The notes under the pieces were generated by a model that saw nothing but the letters and a program-made list of their open reading frames with translations, had not been told where the DNA came from and did no database searches. The position numbers were made by a program, and so were the translations under genes. A stretch of DNA of 64,000 bases, taken from assembly GCA_025057315.1 (NCBI GenBank), contig JANWXW010000061.1, positions 124,001 through 188,000 of the forward strand, given 5' to 3'. Positions 9,018 through 17,625 of this stretch are shown piece after piece (the first letter of the stretch is position 1; each line of letters starts with the position of its first letter). The DNA comes from Myxococcota bacterium. Lineage in GTDB: Bacteria > Myxococcota_A > Polyangia > Palsa-1104 > JAEUJZ01.

Positions 9018-9650
9018 ATGAAAGACGAGATTATATTTTACACCAACCCGCGATCGCGCGGCGCCATCGTGCACTGGATGCTGGAGGAGGTTGGCTGCCC
9101 CTACCGGGTGCAGGTGGTGCCCTACGGCCCCCCGATGAAATCACCCGAGTACCTTGCGATCAACCCGATGGGCAAGGTTCCTGCGCTCCGGCACGGCGCG
9201 GAGGTGGTGACCGAGACGGCCGCCATTTGCGCCTACCTGGCCGATGCGTTTCCCGAGGCAGGGCTAGCCCCTCCGCCCCCAGCGCGCGGGGCCTACTACC
9301 GGTGGCTCTTCTTTGCCGCAGGGTGCCTCGATCCCGCATTGATCCACCGCAGCGCGGGCTGGGAGCCCACCCCTGAGATGCAGGGCCGCCTTGGCTATGG
9401 AACCTTGGAACAGACCTTGGAGGCGCTGGCGGGCTGGCTCCGTGGTCGTCGCTACATCGTCAACGACCGTTTCAGCGCCGCGGACGTGTATGTGGCCTCC
9501 CTACTCGAATTCAGCATGACCTTTCAGCTGGTGCCACGTCGGCCCGAGTTCGAAGAGTACGTCGGTCCGCTGCTCGCACGCCCGGCTCGCCAGCGGGCCC
9601 AGGAGCAGATACAGCGCATGGAGGTTGAGCCCCAGACGCAGGGCTCCTAG
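9018..9650 (+). CDS. Glutathione S-transferase family protein
   Basis: The 210-residue protein has the two-domain GST layout. The N-terminal thioredoxin-like half has an IIFYTNPRSRG start and the cis-proline NPMGKVPAL loop at about 54-62, then the glutathione-contacting VVTETAAI segment. The C-terminal helical half carries the FSAADVYVAS N-capping/hydrophobic staple motif at about 156-165. Ser13 or Arg14 in PRSRG occupies the usual catalytic position. It probably conjugates or binds glutathione in the cytoplasm; the substrate is unknown. An AAGGAG site at 9006-9011 supports the ATG at 9018. It is divergent from the GspF-like gene, 67 bp away. Confidence 0.9.
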   Translation: MKDEIIFYTNPRSRGAIVHWMLEEVGCPYRVQVVPYGPPMKSPEYLAINPMGKVPALRHGAEVVTETAAICAYLADAFPEAGLAPPPPARGAYYRWLFFAAGCLDPALIHRSAGWEPTPEMQGRLGYGTLEQTLEALAGWLRGRRYIVNDRFSAADVYVASLLEFSMTFQLVPRRPEFEEYVGPLLARPARQRAQEQIQRMEVEPQTQGS

Positions 9651-9837
9651 GACGGGCCGGGGCCTGCTAGCTAGGACCCTGTGCACACCGGGGGGTTGCG
9701 GTGGGCAAGGTCGTCCGCCCACAGCAGCTGGCCAACGGGAAAAGCCCCCCGGCATTCCCCTCTTTCTGGGGAGCTGGTATGATGGGTTCAGGCACGTGTC
9801 GGCCCTGCTGTAGAGGCAGGGCCAGGGAGAGGAATCG

Positions 9838-10176
9838 ATGCAATACCAGCCCGAATGGCCGCCCGGGGTCCGGCAGGGGCATGCCGTTGAGGGCGCGGCC
9901 TGCCAGTGCCGCCGTCGGCCCTTGCTCATTGCTGGTTTGGTTGCGGCCCTGGGAGCGGCGAGCCTGCTGCTTCTCCCTGACTTCCTCGACCCGCCGACGC
10001 AGCTGGCAGACAGCCCCCAGCCTGTGTGCAGGCGGCAGGCCGGCCAGGTGGACGAGCTGAAGCGTCTGCCCGGCCTGGGGGCTGCACCGGCAGCTTCGCC
10101 CGTAGCCGTCCCTGCGGCGAGCGACGTCCTGGCGCCGGGCTCGACCGCGCCTCGGGTCTCCCGCTGGCAGAGGTAG
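9838..10176 (+). CDS. Possible small membrane protein, hypothetical
   Basis: An ATG at 9838 is preceded by a good AGGGAGAGGA ribosome site and opens a 112-codon frame. The product has a Cys-rich basic patch (CQCRRR), one plausible transmembrane helix (about residues 28-47, Leu/Ala-rich), then a Pro/Ala-rich tail. I do not recognise it. The ribosome site and helix argue for a real gene; the low-complexity tail argues against. Nothing else convincing lies in 9651-9837 or 10177-10341, apart from a TATACC sequence 10 bp before the eutC start that has no matching -35. Confidence 0.35.
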   Translation: MQYQPEWPPGVRQGHAVEGAACQCRRRPLLIAGLVAALGAASLLLLPDFLDPPTQLADSPQPVCRRQAGQVDELKRLPGLGAAPAASPVAVPAASDVLAPGSTAPRVSRWQR

Positions 10177-10341
10177 CACAGCCGCGACCTGAGACCGCCT
10201 GGGGCTGGCCCCGCCGAGGGTGGTTTTGGCGGGGCGGGCTCGGGGGGCAGCGCCGCGGGGCAGGGCACCTCCGGCAGCTGGCGTAGGGCGGCCCCTCCGT
10301 GCGACCGCCGGGGGCCGACCTGTGGTATACCGACGCTGCGT

Positions 10342-11166
10342 ATGGCTCTGGTGAACCGCGCTGCCATCGAGGCCTTGGTCCGCGCCGCGCTCCGGCGGGA
10401 GGTAGGGATGGAGCTTCCCCCGGGGGGCCAGGAGCCGGTGCTGTTGCCGCCCAGCCGCATGCGGGGTGCCCACGACCCGGCGGCGCAGCAGGCGCTCATT
10501 GATGCCACGCCGGCGCGCATTGCGGTGGGTCGGTGCGGCACGCGCTACACCACCGCGACCCTGCTACGCTTCCGCGCGGACCACGCTGCGGCTCGAGACG
10601 CGGTGATGTCCGAGGTGGATGGCAAGCTGCTGGAGCGGCTCGGGGTCCTGGTGCTGCGCAGCCAGGCCAGGGATCGGCGCAGCTTCCTGCTCCGGCCCGA
10701 TGCGGGGCGCGCGCTGTCGGAGGAGGCGCGCGTGGCCCTAGCGCAGCTGCCGCAGCGTCCCCAGCTGCAGATTGTCTATGGAGACGGCCTGTCAGCCACA
10801 GCGATCAACACCCACCTGGAGGCGCTGCACGGAGCGCTGATGCGCGAACTGCATGCGCGGGGCATCCGGACCAACCCGCCGGTGTTTGTTCACCTGTCGC
10901 GGGTCAAGATCATGGACGAAGTGGCGCAGCAGCTGGGCGCCGAAGCGTGTCTGTTTGTCTGCGGCGAGCGGCCCGGTCTGGGCTTTGCTGACTCACTGTC
11001 AGCCTATTACATCTATCGACCGCACGGCGGCGCCACCGATGCGGACCGAGAGGTGATCTCGAACATCAACCCGCGCGGCCTGCCTCCGGACCGCGCCGCG
11101 CAGGCCATTGCTGAGGCCATCGCCCGTATCCTGCGCGAGCGAAAATCGGGCGTGGTGGCAGGATGA
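10342..11166 (+). CDS. eutC: Ethanolamine ammonia-lyase small subunit
   Basis: EutC is the light chain of the adenosylcobalamin-dependent lyase that splits ethanolamine into acetaldehyde and ammonia. The 274-residue protein carries family blocks throughout: TPARIAVGRCGTRYTT near residue 55, LLRFRADHAAARDAV soon after, the QIVYGDGLSATA block around 142-153, and the FVCGERPGLG and SNINPRGLPP blocks in the last third. EutC needs EutB to form the active enzyme, and no eutB is adjacent. The stop overlaps the next start (ATGA at 11163-11166), so it is coupled to the EutL-EutT gene. Identity is firm; the lack of a local eutB is the odd point. Confidence 0.93.
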   Translation: MALVNRAAIEALVRAALRREVGMELPPGGQEPVLLPPSRMRGAHDPAAQQALIDATPARIAVGRCGTRYTTATLLRFRADHAAARDAVMSEVDGKLLERLGVLVLRSQARDRRSFLLRPDAGRALSEEARVALAQLPQRPQLQIVYGDGLSATAINTHLEALHGALMRELHARGIRTNPPVFVHLSRVKIMDEVAQQLGAEACLFVCGERPGLGFADSLSAYYIYRPHGGATDADREVISNINPRGLPPDRAAQAIAEAIARILRERKSGVVAG

Positions 11167-12533
11167 AGGACGGCGCACCCACCGGTGTGCGAGCAGGCCA
11201 ACGCGAGCCCACCCCGCTGGTGCCGCTGGTGCCGGTGCGGCCCCAGGTGCTGGCTGTGCGTACGATTGCTGCGGTGGACGCGCAGCTGGGGCAGGCGCTG
11301 CAGGTTCCGCCGGGGCTGGAGACCCTGGGCTTTATCACCTGCACCTCCGACGACGCTCTGTACGTGGCGCTGGACGAGGGCACCAAGGCCGCTCCGGTGG
11401 AGGTCATCTACGCCCGGTCCTTCTATGCCGGTTCGGCGCACGCCTCAGGGCCGCTGTCGGGTGAGGTCATCGGCTGCTATGCCGGGCGGGACCTGGATGA
11501 GGTGTGCGCGGCGCTGTCGGCCTGCATCCGCTGTCTGCAGGAGCAGGCCTGGTTTTACGCTGCAGATGAGGCGGCACGGCTGTGTCTGTTTCCGCACGTG
11601 GTGCGGTCCACCGGCCGCTACCTGTCGCGCCAGGCAGGCATCGAGCCGGGTGCGCCGATGGCTTACCTAATCGCTCCGCCCCTGGAGGCGCTGATCGGAT
11701 TGGATGCGGCGCTCAAGGTGGGGGGGGTCCGGCTGCTGCGTTTCTTTGGTCCGCCGACGGAGACAAACTACGCCGGCGCGTACCTCGGTGGGGATTTGCC
11801 CAGCTGTGAGGCAGCGGCACGGGCCTTTGCCGCGGCGGTGGTGGATGTGGCACGGGCCCCCAGGGAGACCGAACGGCAGGCCCGCGGCGCGGGTGAGGCG
11901 CTGCCCGAGGGACGGCGCCTGCCCACTGAGGGCCGCTACCGCGTGCTGGCCACTGGCGAGCGGCTGGCGCGCAAACCCGAGCACCTGACCCACCTGCGCG
12001 ACGATGAGTCGCTGGTGAGCAAGACCCACCCACGCATGGTGCTGCGTGGCAAGCTGGACCTGCTCCAGGGCCTGGTGCTAGATGCGCAGCTGGCCGCCAG
12101 CGAGGAGGGCGTCTCCGGGCTGGTGGGCGATCTAGAGGAGACCATGGCCCTGCTGCGCCGCATGGTGGCCTGCGAGGTGCTCGACCAGCCGCTGCCTCCC
12201 TTCCGGCTGTGTGGTCTGGAACCAGAGGAGATCCGGACCGCCTCCCACCGCACCTATGAGCTGTACGGGGTGCCATTCATGTACCCGTCGGTGCATCAGG
12301 GCCGAATCGTGGCCCGGCTGTACCTGGCCCGGGCCTATGCCCGTGAGGCAGAGTTGGCCGCCTACATGGCCTTCCCGCCTACAGAGGGGGGACCGGGCGA
12401 GCGCGCCGACCTGAAGCTGGCGCTCAATCGGCTCTCCTCGGCCCTCTACCTCATGCAGTGCAAGTACGTAGGTGGCCACTACGGCGCGCCGCGGCGGCCA
12501 GGGCCGATCCGGGGCTGGCGGCCGCCCACCTAA
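11163..12533 (+). CDS. Fusion of EutL microcompartment shell protein and EutT-type cobalamin adenosyltransferase
   Basis: Residues about 28-232 match EutL, the tandem-BMC-domain trimeric shell protein of the ethanolamine microcompartment, along its whole length. The SLGFIT-like strand, EVIYARSFYAGSAH, HVVRSTGRYLS, GAPMAYLIAPPLEA and PPTETNYAGA blocks occur in the known order. A linker (about 233-262) leads to residues 265-437, which match EutT, the ATP:cob(I)alamin adenosyltransferase that makes the lyase cofactor. Blocks seen are ARKPEHLTHL, SKTHPRMVLRGKLD and LNRLSSALYLM. The Cys-rich metal motif that precedes this region in enteric EutT is absent. The single frame is uninterrupted and starts with ATGA overlap on eutC. 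Tethering of cofactor supply to the shell is inference. Confidence 0.85.
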   Translation: MKDGAPTGVRAGQREPTPLVPLVPVRPQVLAVRTIAAVDAQLGQALQVPPGLETLGFITCTSDDALYVALDEGTKAAPVEVIYARSFYAGSAHASGPLSGEVIGCYAGRDLDEVCAALSACIRCLQEQAWFYAADEAARLCLFPHVVRSTGRYLSRQAGIEPGAPMAYLIAPPLEALIGLDAALKVGGVRLLRFFGPPTETNYAGAYLGGDLPSCEAAARAFAAAVVDVARAPRETERQARGAGEALPEGRRLPTEGRYRVLATGERLARKPEHLTHLRDDESLVSKTHPRMVLRGKLDLLQGLVLDAQLAASEEGVSGLVGDLEETMALLRRMVACEVLDQPLPPFRLCGLEPEEIRTASHRTYELYGVPFMYPSVHQGRIVARLYLARAYAREAELAAYMAFPPTEGGPGERADLKLALNRLSSALYLMQCKYVGGHYGAPRRPGPIRGWRPPT

Positions 12534-12610
12534 TGGCTAGACTGGTCCATAGGCCAGAGCCAGCTGACCCTGGCCTCCTGGAACCTGACCGACCGCATCT
12601 GGAGGAGTTG

Positions 12611-12946
12611 ATGAGCCTGGGTAAGCCATCTGAAGCAGAAGAGGAATATTTCGCACGGGAGGAAGCGGCCAAGCGGCAGCGCGAGGCGCTGGAGCGGGCG
12701 CGGCAGATGAAAGAAAAGGAGATGGAGGAGCTGCGCCGCCTCCACTACATGAAGTGCCCCAAATGTGGCTTTGACCTGCAGGAAACCCTGTTTCGCGGCG
12801 TGGCCATCGACAAGTGTTACCACTGCCACGGCATGTGGTTTGACGAGGGCGAACTGGAGAAGCTGACGGGGCATCAGCAGTACGATCTGTTTCAGAGCAT
12901 CGTGCGCATCTTCAGACGGTCGAGCCCTAAGGAGACCTCGAGCTGA
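12611..12946 (+). CDS. TFIIB-type zinc-ribbon protein
   Basis: The 111-residue protein has a charged, coiled-coil-like N-terminus (about residues 8-42, Glu/Arg/Ala/Lys-rich). A zinc ribbon of the zf-TFIIB family follows: CPKCGFDLQE, then CYHCHGMWFDEGELEKL. The four cysteines form two CxxC knuckles with the family's WFDEGEL ending. The role of this family is not established; many members are small cytoplasmic proteins. The ATG at 12611 has a GGAGGAG site directly upstream. It lies 77 bp after the EutL-EutT gene and may share its transcript, but nothing links it functionally. Confidence 0.85.
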   Translation: MSLGKPSEAEEEYFAREEAAKRQREALERARQMKEKEMEELRRLHYMKCPKCGFDLQETLFRGVAIDKCYHCHGMWFDEGELEKLTGHQQYDLFQSIVRIFRRSSPKETSS

Positions 12947-13008
12947 AAGAGCTTGGCGCTGCCTGCAGGCAGCCGGTCCGGGCCCGGCCGCAAGGTCAGG
13001 GGCAGGCG

Positions 13009-13665
13009 CTATGCACGCCACAGACCGAGCGCCATCAGGAGAAAACCGATGAGGGCCAGGAGGCCATGGCGTAGCGCTGGCTGTGGGGCGAACCGGCCGG
13101 TGGGGTCGAGCGTACGGAGGGCGAGGCCGAAGCCGCCGCCGATGAACAGGGCCGTGCCCAGCAGCGCCAGGAGGACGAAGCCGGTGCGGGGCATCTCGTC
13201 GCGGGCCAGAGCCTGCTCATGCCAGGCCAGGCGCGCTGACCGGGGCTCGCGGCGCAGCTCTGGGTCTTCCTCCTCGCGGTCAGCCAGCAGGTGCGCGATG
13301 CGGGCGTTGGCCTGCTGCAGCAGGGCCGGGTGTGGAACGTAGAAGCTGCGCGTGGCCAGGATGGCGCTGCGTACCTCGCGCCAGGCCAGTAGGGCCAGTG
13401 CACGGTCGCCACGCCCCTCTGCCTGCTCTGCCACCTGGCGCAAAAGGTCGAGGGCGCGGACCGAGGGCCCAGCTCCGGGGGTATACATCCGTGCGGCCCG
13501 TCCCAAGGTACGGATGGCTTCCTCCGCGCGACCAGCCTGCAGTGCCTCCTGGCCAGCGCGTAGCTGTCTGGAACTAGTGACCAGTACGCGCACGGTGAGC
13601 ATGCCCACGCAGGTCAGCATCAGGGCAGCCGCCACCAAGACGCGTCGTTGCCAGGGCGCGGTCAA
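13009..13665 (-). CDS. Hypothetical membrane protein, last gene of the ABC-transporter operon
   Basis: The 218-residue protein has an N-terminal transmembrane helix (about residues 8-27), a helical TPR-like middle (AIRTLGRAARMY, ALALLAWREVR), and two more hydrophobic segments near the C-terminus (about 155-175 and 195-215). The start is probably TTG at 13665, which overlaps the permease stop as TTGA and puts the first helix near the N-terminus. An in-frame GTG slightly upstream is the alternative. I do not recognise the family. Its place as fifth gene of a tightly packed operon suggests a role with the ABC transporter, but this is inference. Confidence 0.65.
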   Translation of the reverse strand: MTAPWQRRVLVAAALMLTCVGMLTVRVLVTSSRQLRAGQEALQAGRAEEAIRTLGRAARMYTPGAGPSVRALDLLRQVAEQAEGRGDRALALLAWREVRSAILATRSFYVPHPALLQQANARIAHLLADREEEDPELRREPRSARLAWHEQALARDEMPRTGFVLLALLGTALFIGGGFGLALRTLDPTGRFAPQPALRHGLLALIGFLLMALGLWRA

Positions 13666-14450
13666 ATGAAGTCCCGCCGGGAAAAGATCCACATCGACAG
13701 TAGCAGGATGACGGTCGCGTAACCCATGCCGTAGGCAGTGGCCAGGGCCACATAGGACCAGTCCACGTAGTTGCCTTGGTGGATCGAGATCCAGCGACCA
13801 TCGAGCATGGTGCCCGAAACATAGAACATGCGCAGGTCCGGCAGCAGCCGCAGGGCGAAGCCGGCTACAAACTGCAGGGCAGCAGGCAGCTTCTTGATGA
13901 GAATGCGCAGCGAGTCGGTGGACAGGCCGATGACGCACAGGACCAGGGTGAACAGACCCGACAGGAACGGCGTGGAGAAGGAGGAGAAGAAGATGGCCAC
14001 GGCGGTTACCACCATGAGCTCGACGAAGAGCATGGTGATGGCGCGGATGAGGGTGCTCTCGATGGGGGCCTCCTGTGCAAACAGAACCGCCAGCAGCATG
14101 ATGGACATGATGGCCACCATGAGCAGCAGCGTGGCCACGATGCCCAGGTACTTGCCGATGATGAACTCGTAGCGGTGCAGCGGCTTGGGCACCAGGGCAT
14201 AGATGGTCTTGCGGTCGATCTCCTTGTGCACCAGGTTGACGCCGATAAAGACCGAGATGAGGATGCCAAACAGCTCGATGCCGGCTAGGCCCACGTCGCG
14301 GGTGACGCGGGCCTGCTCACTCAGAGACATCTGGCCCAGCGGCAAGGCAAACAGGATCACGCCGATGCCGAAGACCAGCAAGGCATAGAGTACCTTGTTG
14401 CGCACCGCCTCGCGGAAGGTGTTTTGGGCAATGGCGAAGACGCGGTTCAT
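13662..14450 (-). CDS. ABC-2 type transporter permease
   Basis: The 262-residue integral membrane protein has six hydrophobic segments (first about residues 20-40, last about 235-255). It shows the ABC-2/NosY/GldF pattern of a TFREAVRNKVLYALLV opening and a cytoplasmic EIDRKTIYALVPKPLHRYEFIIGKY loop, a well-known family block. It forms the membrane pore with the ATPase encoded just upstream, to which it is coupled by an ATGA overlap. The substrate is unknown. The operon also holds a nucleotide-sugar epimerase and an aminotransferase, so a cell-envelope glycan or lipid is possible, though ABC-2 exporters of this type also move other cargo. Confidence 0.88.
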   Translation of the reverse strand: MNRVFAIAQNTFREAVRNKVLYALLVFGIGVILFALPLGQMSLSEQARVTRDVGLAGIELFGILISVFIGVNLVHKEIDRKTIYALVPKPLHRYEFIIGKYLGIVATLLLMVAIMSIMLLAVLFAQEAPIESTLIRAITMLFVELMVVTAVAIFFSSFSTPFLSGLFTLVLCVIGLSTDSLRILIKKLPAALQFVAGFALRLLPDLRMFYVSGTMLDGRWISIHQGNYVDWSYVALATAYGMGYATVILLLSMWIFSRRDFI

Positions 14451-15391
14451 GGCCGTGCCTCCCTGCCAAGCTTGTGCTGTGCTCCCATACCGGTGTCGCT
14501 CTGCTCAACCTCGCGGACAAACAGGTCCTCGATGGATTCCCGCCGTGGCGTCACCGAGATGACCTTGTGCCCCTCAGACAGCGCCCGGAGCAGGAACGCG
14601 TCCACATCCTCTGTGGGCGGTAGGCGGTGCTCGCGGCGCTCGCCGGCGGTCTCCAGCACGACCTCGGTGTGCAGCAGGCGCGGGGACAGGAGCTTGTCCA
14701 GTGGTCCCACATCGCGCAGCTTGCCGCCGACGACAATAGCGACTCGGTTGCAGATGAGCTCGACGTCGGACAGGATGTGGGTCGAAAAGAAGACCGTCTT
14801 GCCCTGATCGCGTAGCTGGACAATCAGGTCGCGGATCTCCTTGCGGCCAATCGGATCCAGTCCGCTCATGGGCTCGTCCAGAATGACCAACTCCGGGTTG
14901 TTGATAAGGGCCTGGGCGATGCCGATGCGCTGGAGCATGCCCTTGCTGTACTTGCGCAGGGCCAGGTTGCCGGCACGGCCTAAACCGACCAGGTCCAGCA
15001 GGTCGTGGATGCGCCGCTGCCGCTCCGGCCCTGGGATACCGAAGAGCCGACCGACGAAGTCGAGCAGCTCCCGGCCGGTCAGGTAATCATAGAAGTAGGG
15101 GTTTTCGGGCAGAAAGCCGATGACCCGCTTGGCCTCGATGTCCACGGTCTTGTGCCCGATGAGGCGACGGCCCAAGATCTCGATGGTCCCAGCCGAGGGG
15201 AAAATGAGGCCCATCAACATCTTGATGGTGGTCGTCTTGCCTGCCCCATTGGGCCCGACGAAGCCGAAAATCTCGTTCTTCTCCACGGAGAAAGAGACGG
15301 ATTCGACAGCCCGAATTTTTTTCCGGACCAGCCCCTTTTCCCACAGGATGAACGTCTTGGCCAGGTCCTCCACCTTGAGCACAGCGCTCAT
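14447..15391 (-). CDS. ABC transporter ATP-binding protein
   Basis: The 314-residue ATPase has all the nucleotide-binding motifs: Walker A GPNGAGKTTT in the first quarter, the signature as SKGMLQRIGIA, Walker B LVILDEP, and the switch histidine in FSTHIL. A C-terminal domain of about 90 residues is typical of the CcmA/drug-export (DrrA-like) subclass. It powers the ABC-2 permease encoded next. The ATG at 15391 is supported by a GGAGGACAAG site and overlaps the aminotransferase stop (ATGA); an ATG six codons upstream is less likely. Confidence 0.92.
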   Translation of the reverse strand: MSAVLKVEDLAKTFILWEKGLVRKKIRAVESVSFSVEKNEIFGFVGPNGAGKTTTIKMLMGLIFPSAGTIEILGRRLIGHKTVDIEAKRVIGFLPENPYFYDYLTGRELLDFVGRLFGIPGPERQRRIHDLLDLVGLGRAGNLALRKYSKGMLQRIGIAQALINNPELVILDEPMSGLDPIGRKEIRDLIVQLRDQGKTVFFSTHILSDVELICNRVAIVVGGKLRDVGPLDKLLSPRLLHTEVVLETAGERREHRLPPTEDVDAFLLRALSEGHKVISVTPRRESIEDLFVREVEQSDTGMGAQHKLGREARP

Positions 15392-16539
15392 TTCTTGTCC
15401 TCCAAACAAGGCTCGACCTCGTTTCGGGGGCCTGACAGTCTGGCTGGGGGGCGGTTCAGCAGACGCAGCAGCACCTCGCAGACCCGGTCCACATCGGCCA
15501 GGCGTAGCCCAGCATGCAGCGGCAGCGCCAGACCTCGGTCATGCAGAGCATCGGCCACGGGGGGCACGCCTGGACCCACCGTTCCATCCTCGCGCAGTAG
15601 CGGTGCGCCGGCAAAGGCCGCCAGCCGGTGCAAACCGTAGGAAGCAATCTGCGTCTCGATGCCCTCCTCGCTCAGCGCACGGCGCAGGGCCGCCCGGTCC
15701 GTCCCGGGCGGCAGCACCACGGCCAGCGTTTGCCAGACGCGGCCCGGCGCATCGGCCTGCAGCCCCACCTGGCCCGCCAGGCGCTCGCGATAGCGCAGGG
15801 CCAGTTCGGCGTGCACCGCCAGGATCTGTGGCAGACGCCGCAGCTGGACCCGGCCGATGGCGGCCGCCACCTCGGGCATGCGATAGTTTAGACCAGGGGT
15901 CGGCTCCGCCAGCACCTGCTGGCCTGGCTGGGGCACAAGGCCATGCGAGCGCAGGGCACGCACCTGGGCGACCAGGGCTTCATCATCGCTGAGCACAGCC
16001 CCGCCCTCTCCGGTGGTCAGCAGCTTGCGGGGGTGAAAGGACAGGCAGGCAGCCCGACCCTGCAGGGCACCGGGCGCCCCGATGGCGCAGGCCGCATCAG
16101 ACAGCACCAGCTGCCCCTGCGGGGGCAGGGGGGCGGGATAGCCAAATTGGTGCACCTGCACTGCGGGCCCCACCCTGGCGGCCAGGTGGCGTTCCAGGGC
16201 CCCCGCCGGCGCGCAGAAGCTGTCCGGGTCCACGTCGCACAGGCAAACCGTCAGGCGGGCTGGCAGAAAGGCCGCCACGTTGGCGGTGGCCGGAAAGGTA
16301 AAGGCCGGCACCAACAGCTGCCCCGAACCCTCGGGCCAAAGGCAGTGCAGCGTCAGATGCAGCGCCGCGGTGCCCGAGCTGACCACCGCCGCATGGCGCC
16401 GGCCGCAGGCCGCTGCCAGCTCCTCCTCAAAGGCCACGGCCTCCGGCCCCGAGACAAGCCTTCCTGAGCGCAGCACACGCTCTGCCGCCGCGATCTCCTC
16501 ACGGGTGAAGCTGGGCTGGCTGAGCTGGATGCGTTCCAT
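15388..16539 (-). CDS. DegT/DnrJ/EryC1-family PLP aminotransferase
   Basis: The 383-residue protein is a sugar-aminotransferase-type PLP enzyme. Visible motifs are SGTAALHLTLHCL near the PLP phosphate site, VPAFTFPATAN, and the Schiff-base lysine in SFHPRKLLTTGEGG (Lys172). Members transfer an amino group to keto-sugars in envelope or secondary-metabolite glycan synthesis. It follows the epimerase gene by four bases and overlaps the ABC ATPase, so it sits in a five-gene operon. The ATG at 16539 follows the epimerase stop; an ATG at 16569 inside the epimerase gene is possible. The sugar substrate cannot be deduced. Confidence 0.88.
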   Translation of the reverse strand: MERIQLSQPSFTREEIAAAERVLRSGRLVSGPEAVAFEEELAAACGRRHAAVVSSGTAALHLTLHCLWPEGSGQLLVPAFTFPATANVAAFLPARLTVCLCDVDPDSFCAPAGALERHLAARVGPAVQVHQFGYPAPLPPQGQLVLSDAACAIGAPGALQGRAACLSFHPRKLLTTGEGGAVLSDDEALVAQVRALRSHGLVPQPGQQVLAEPTPGLNYRMPEVAAAIGRVQLRRLPQILAVHAELALRYRERLAGQVGLQADAPGRVWQTLAVVLPPGTDRAALRRALSEEGIETQIASYGLHRLAAFAGAPLLREDGTVGPGVPPVADALHDRGLALPLHAGLRLADVDRVCEVLLRLLNRPPARLSGPRNEVEPCLEDKK

Positions 16540-16543
16540 GCGT

Positions 16544-17539
<996 letters not shown>

Positions 17540-17625
17540 GCTACCGGGCCAGCCGTCTGTTCACAAGACCGACCCGCGTGCCCAACAGACCGAGCCAGCA
17601 GGCAGCTTCCATGATATGGTAAGGT

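Noticed and set aside
9501..10541. 346-codon minus-strand frame between GST and eutC
   Set aside because: It overlaps the 3' end of GST and the 5' end of eutC on the other strand and has no domain.
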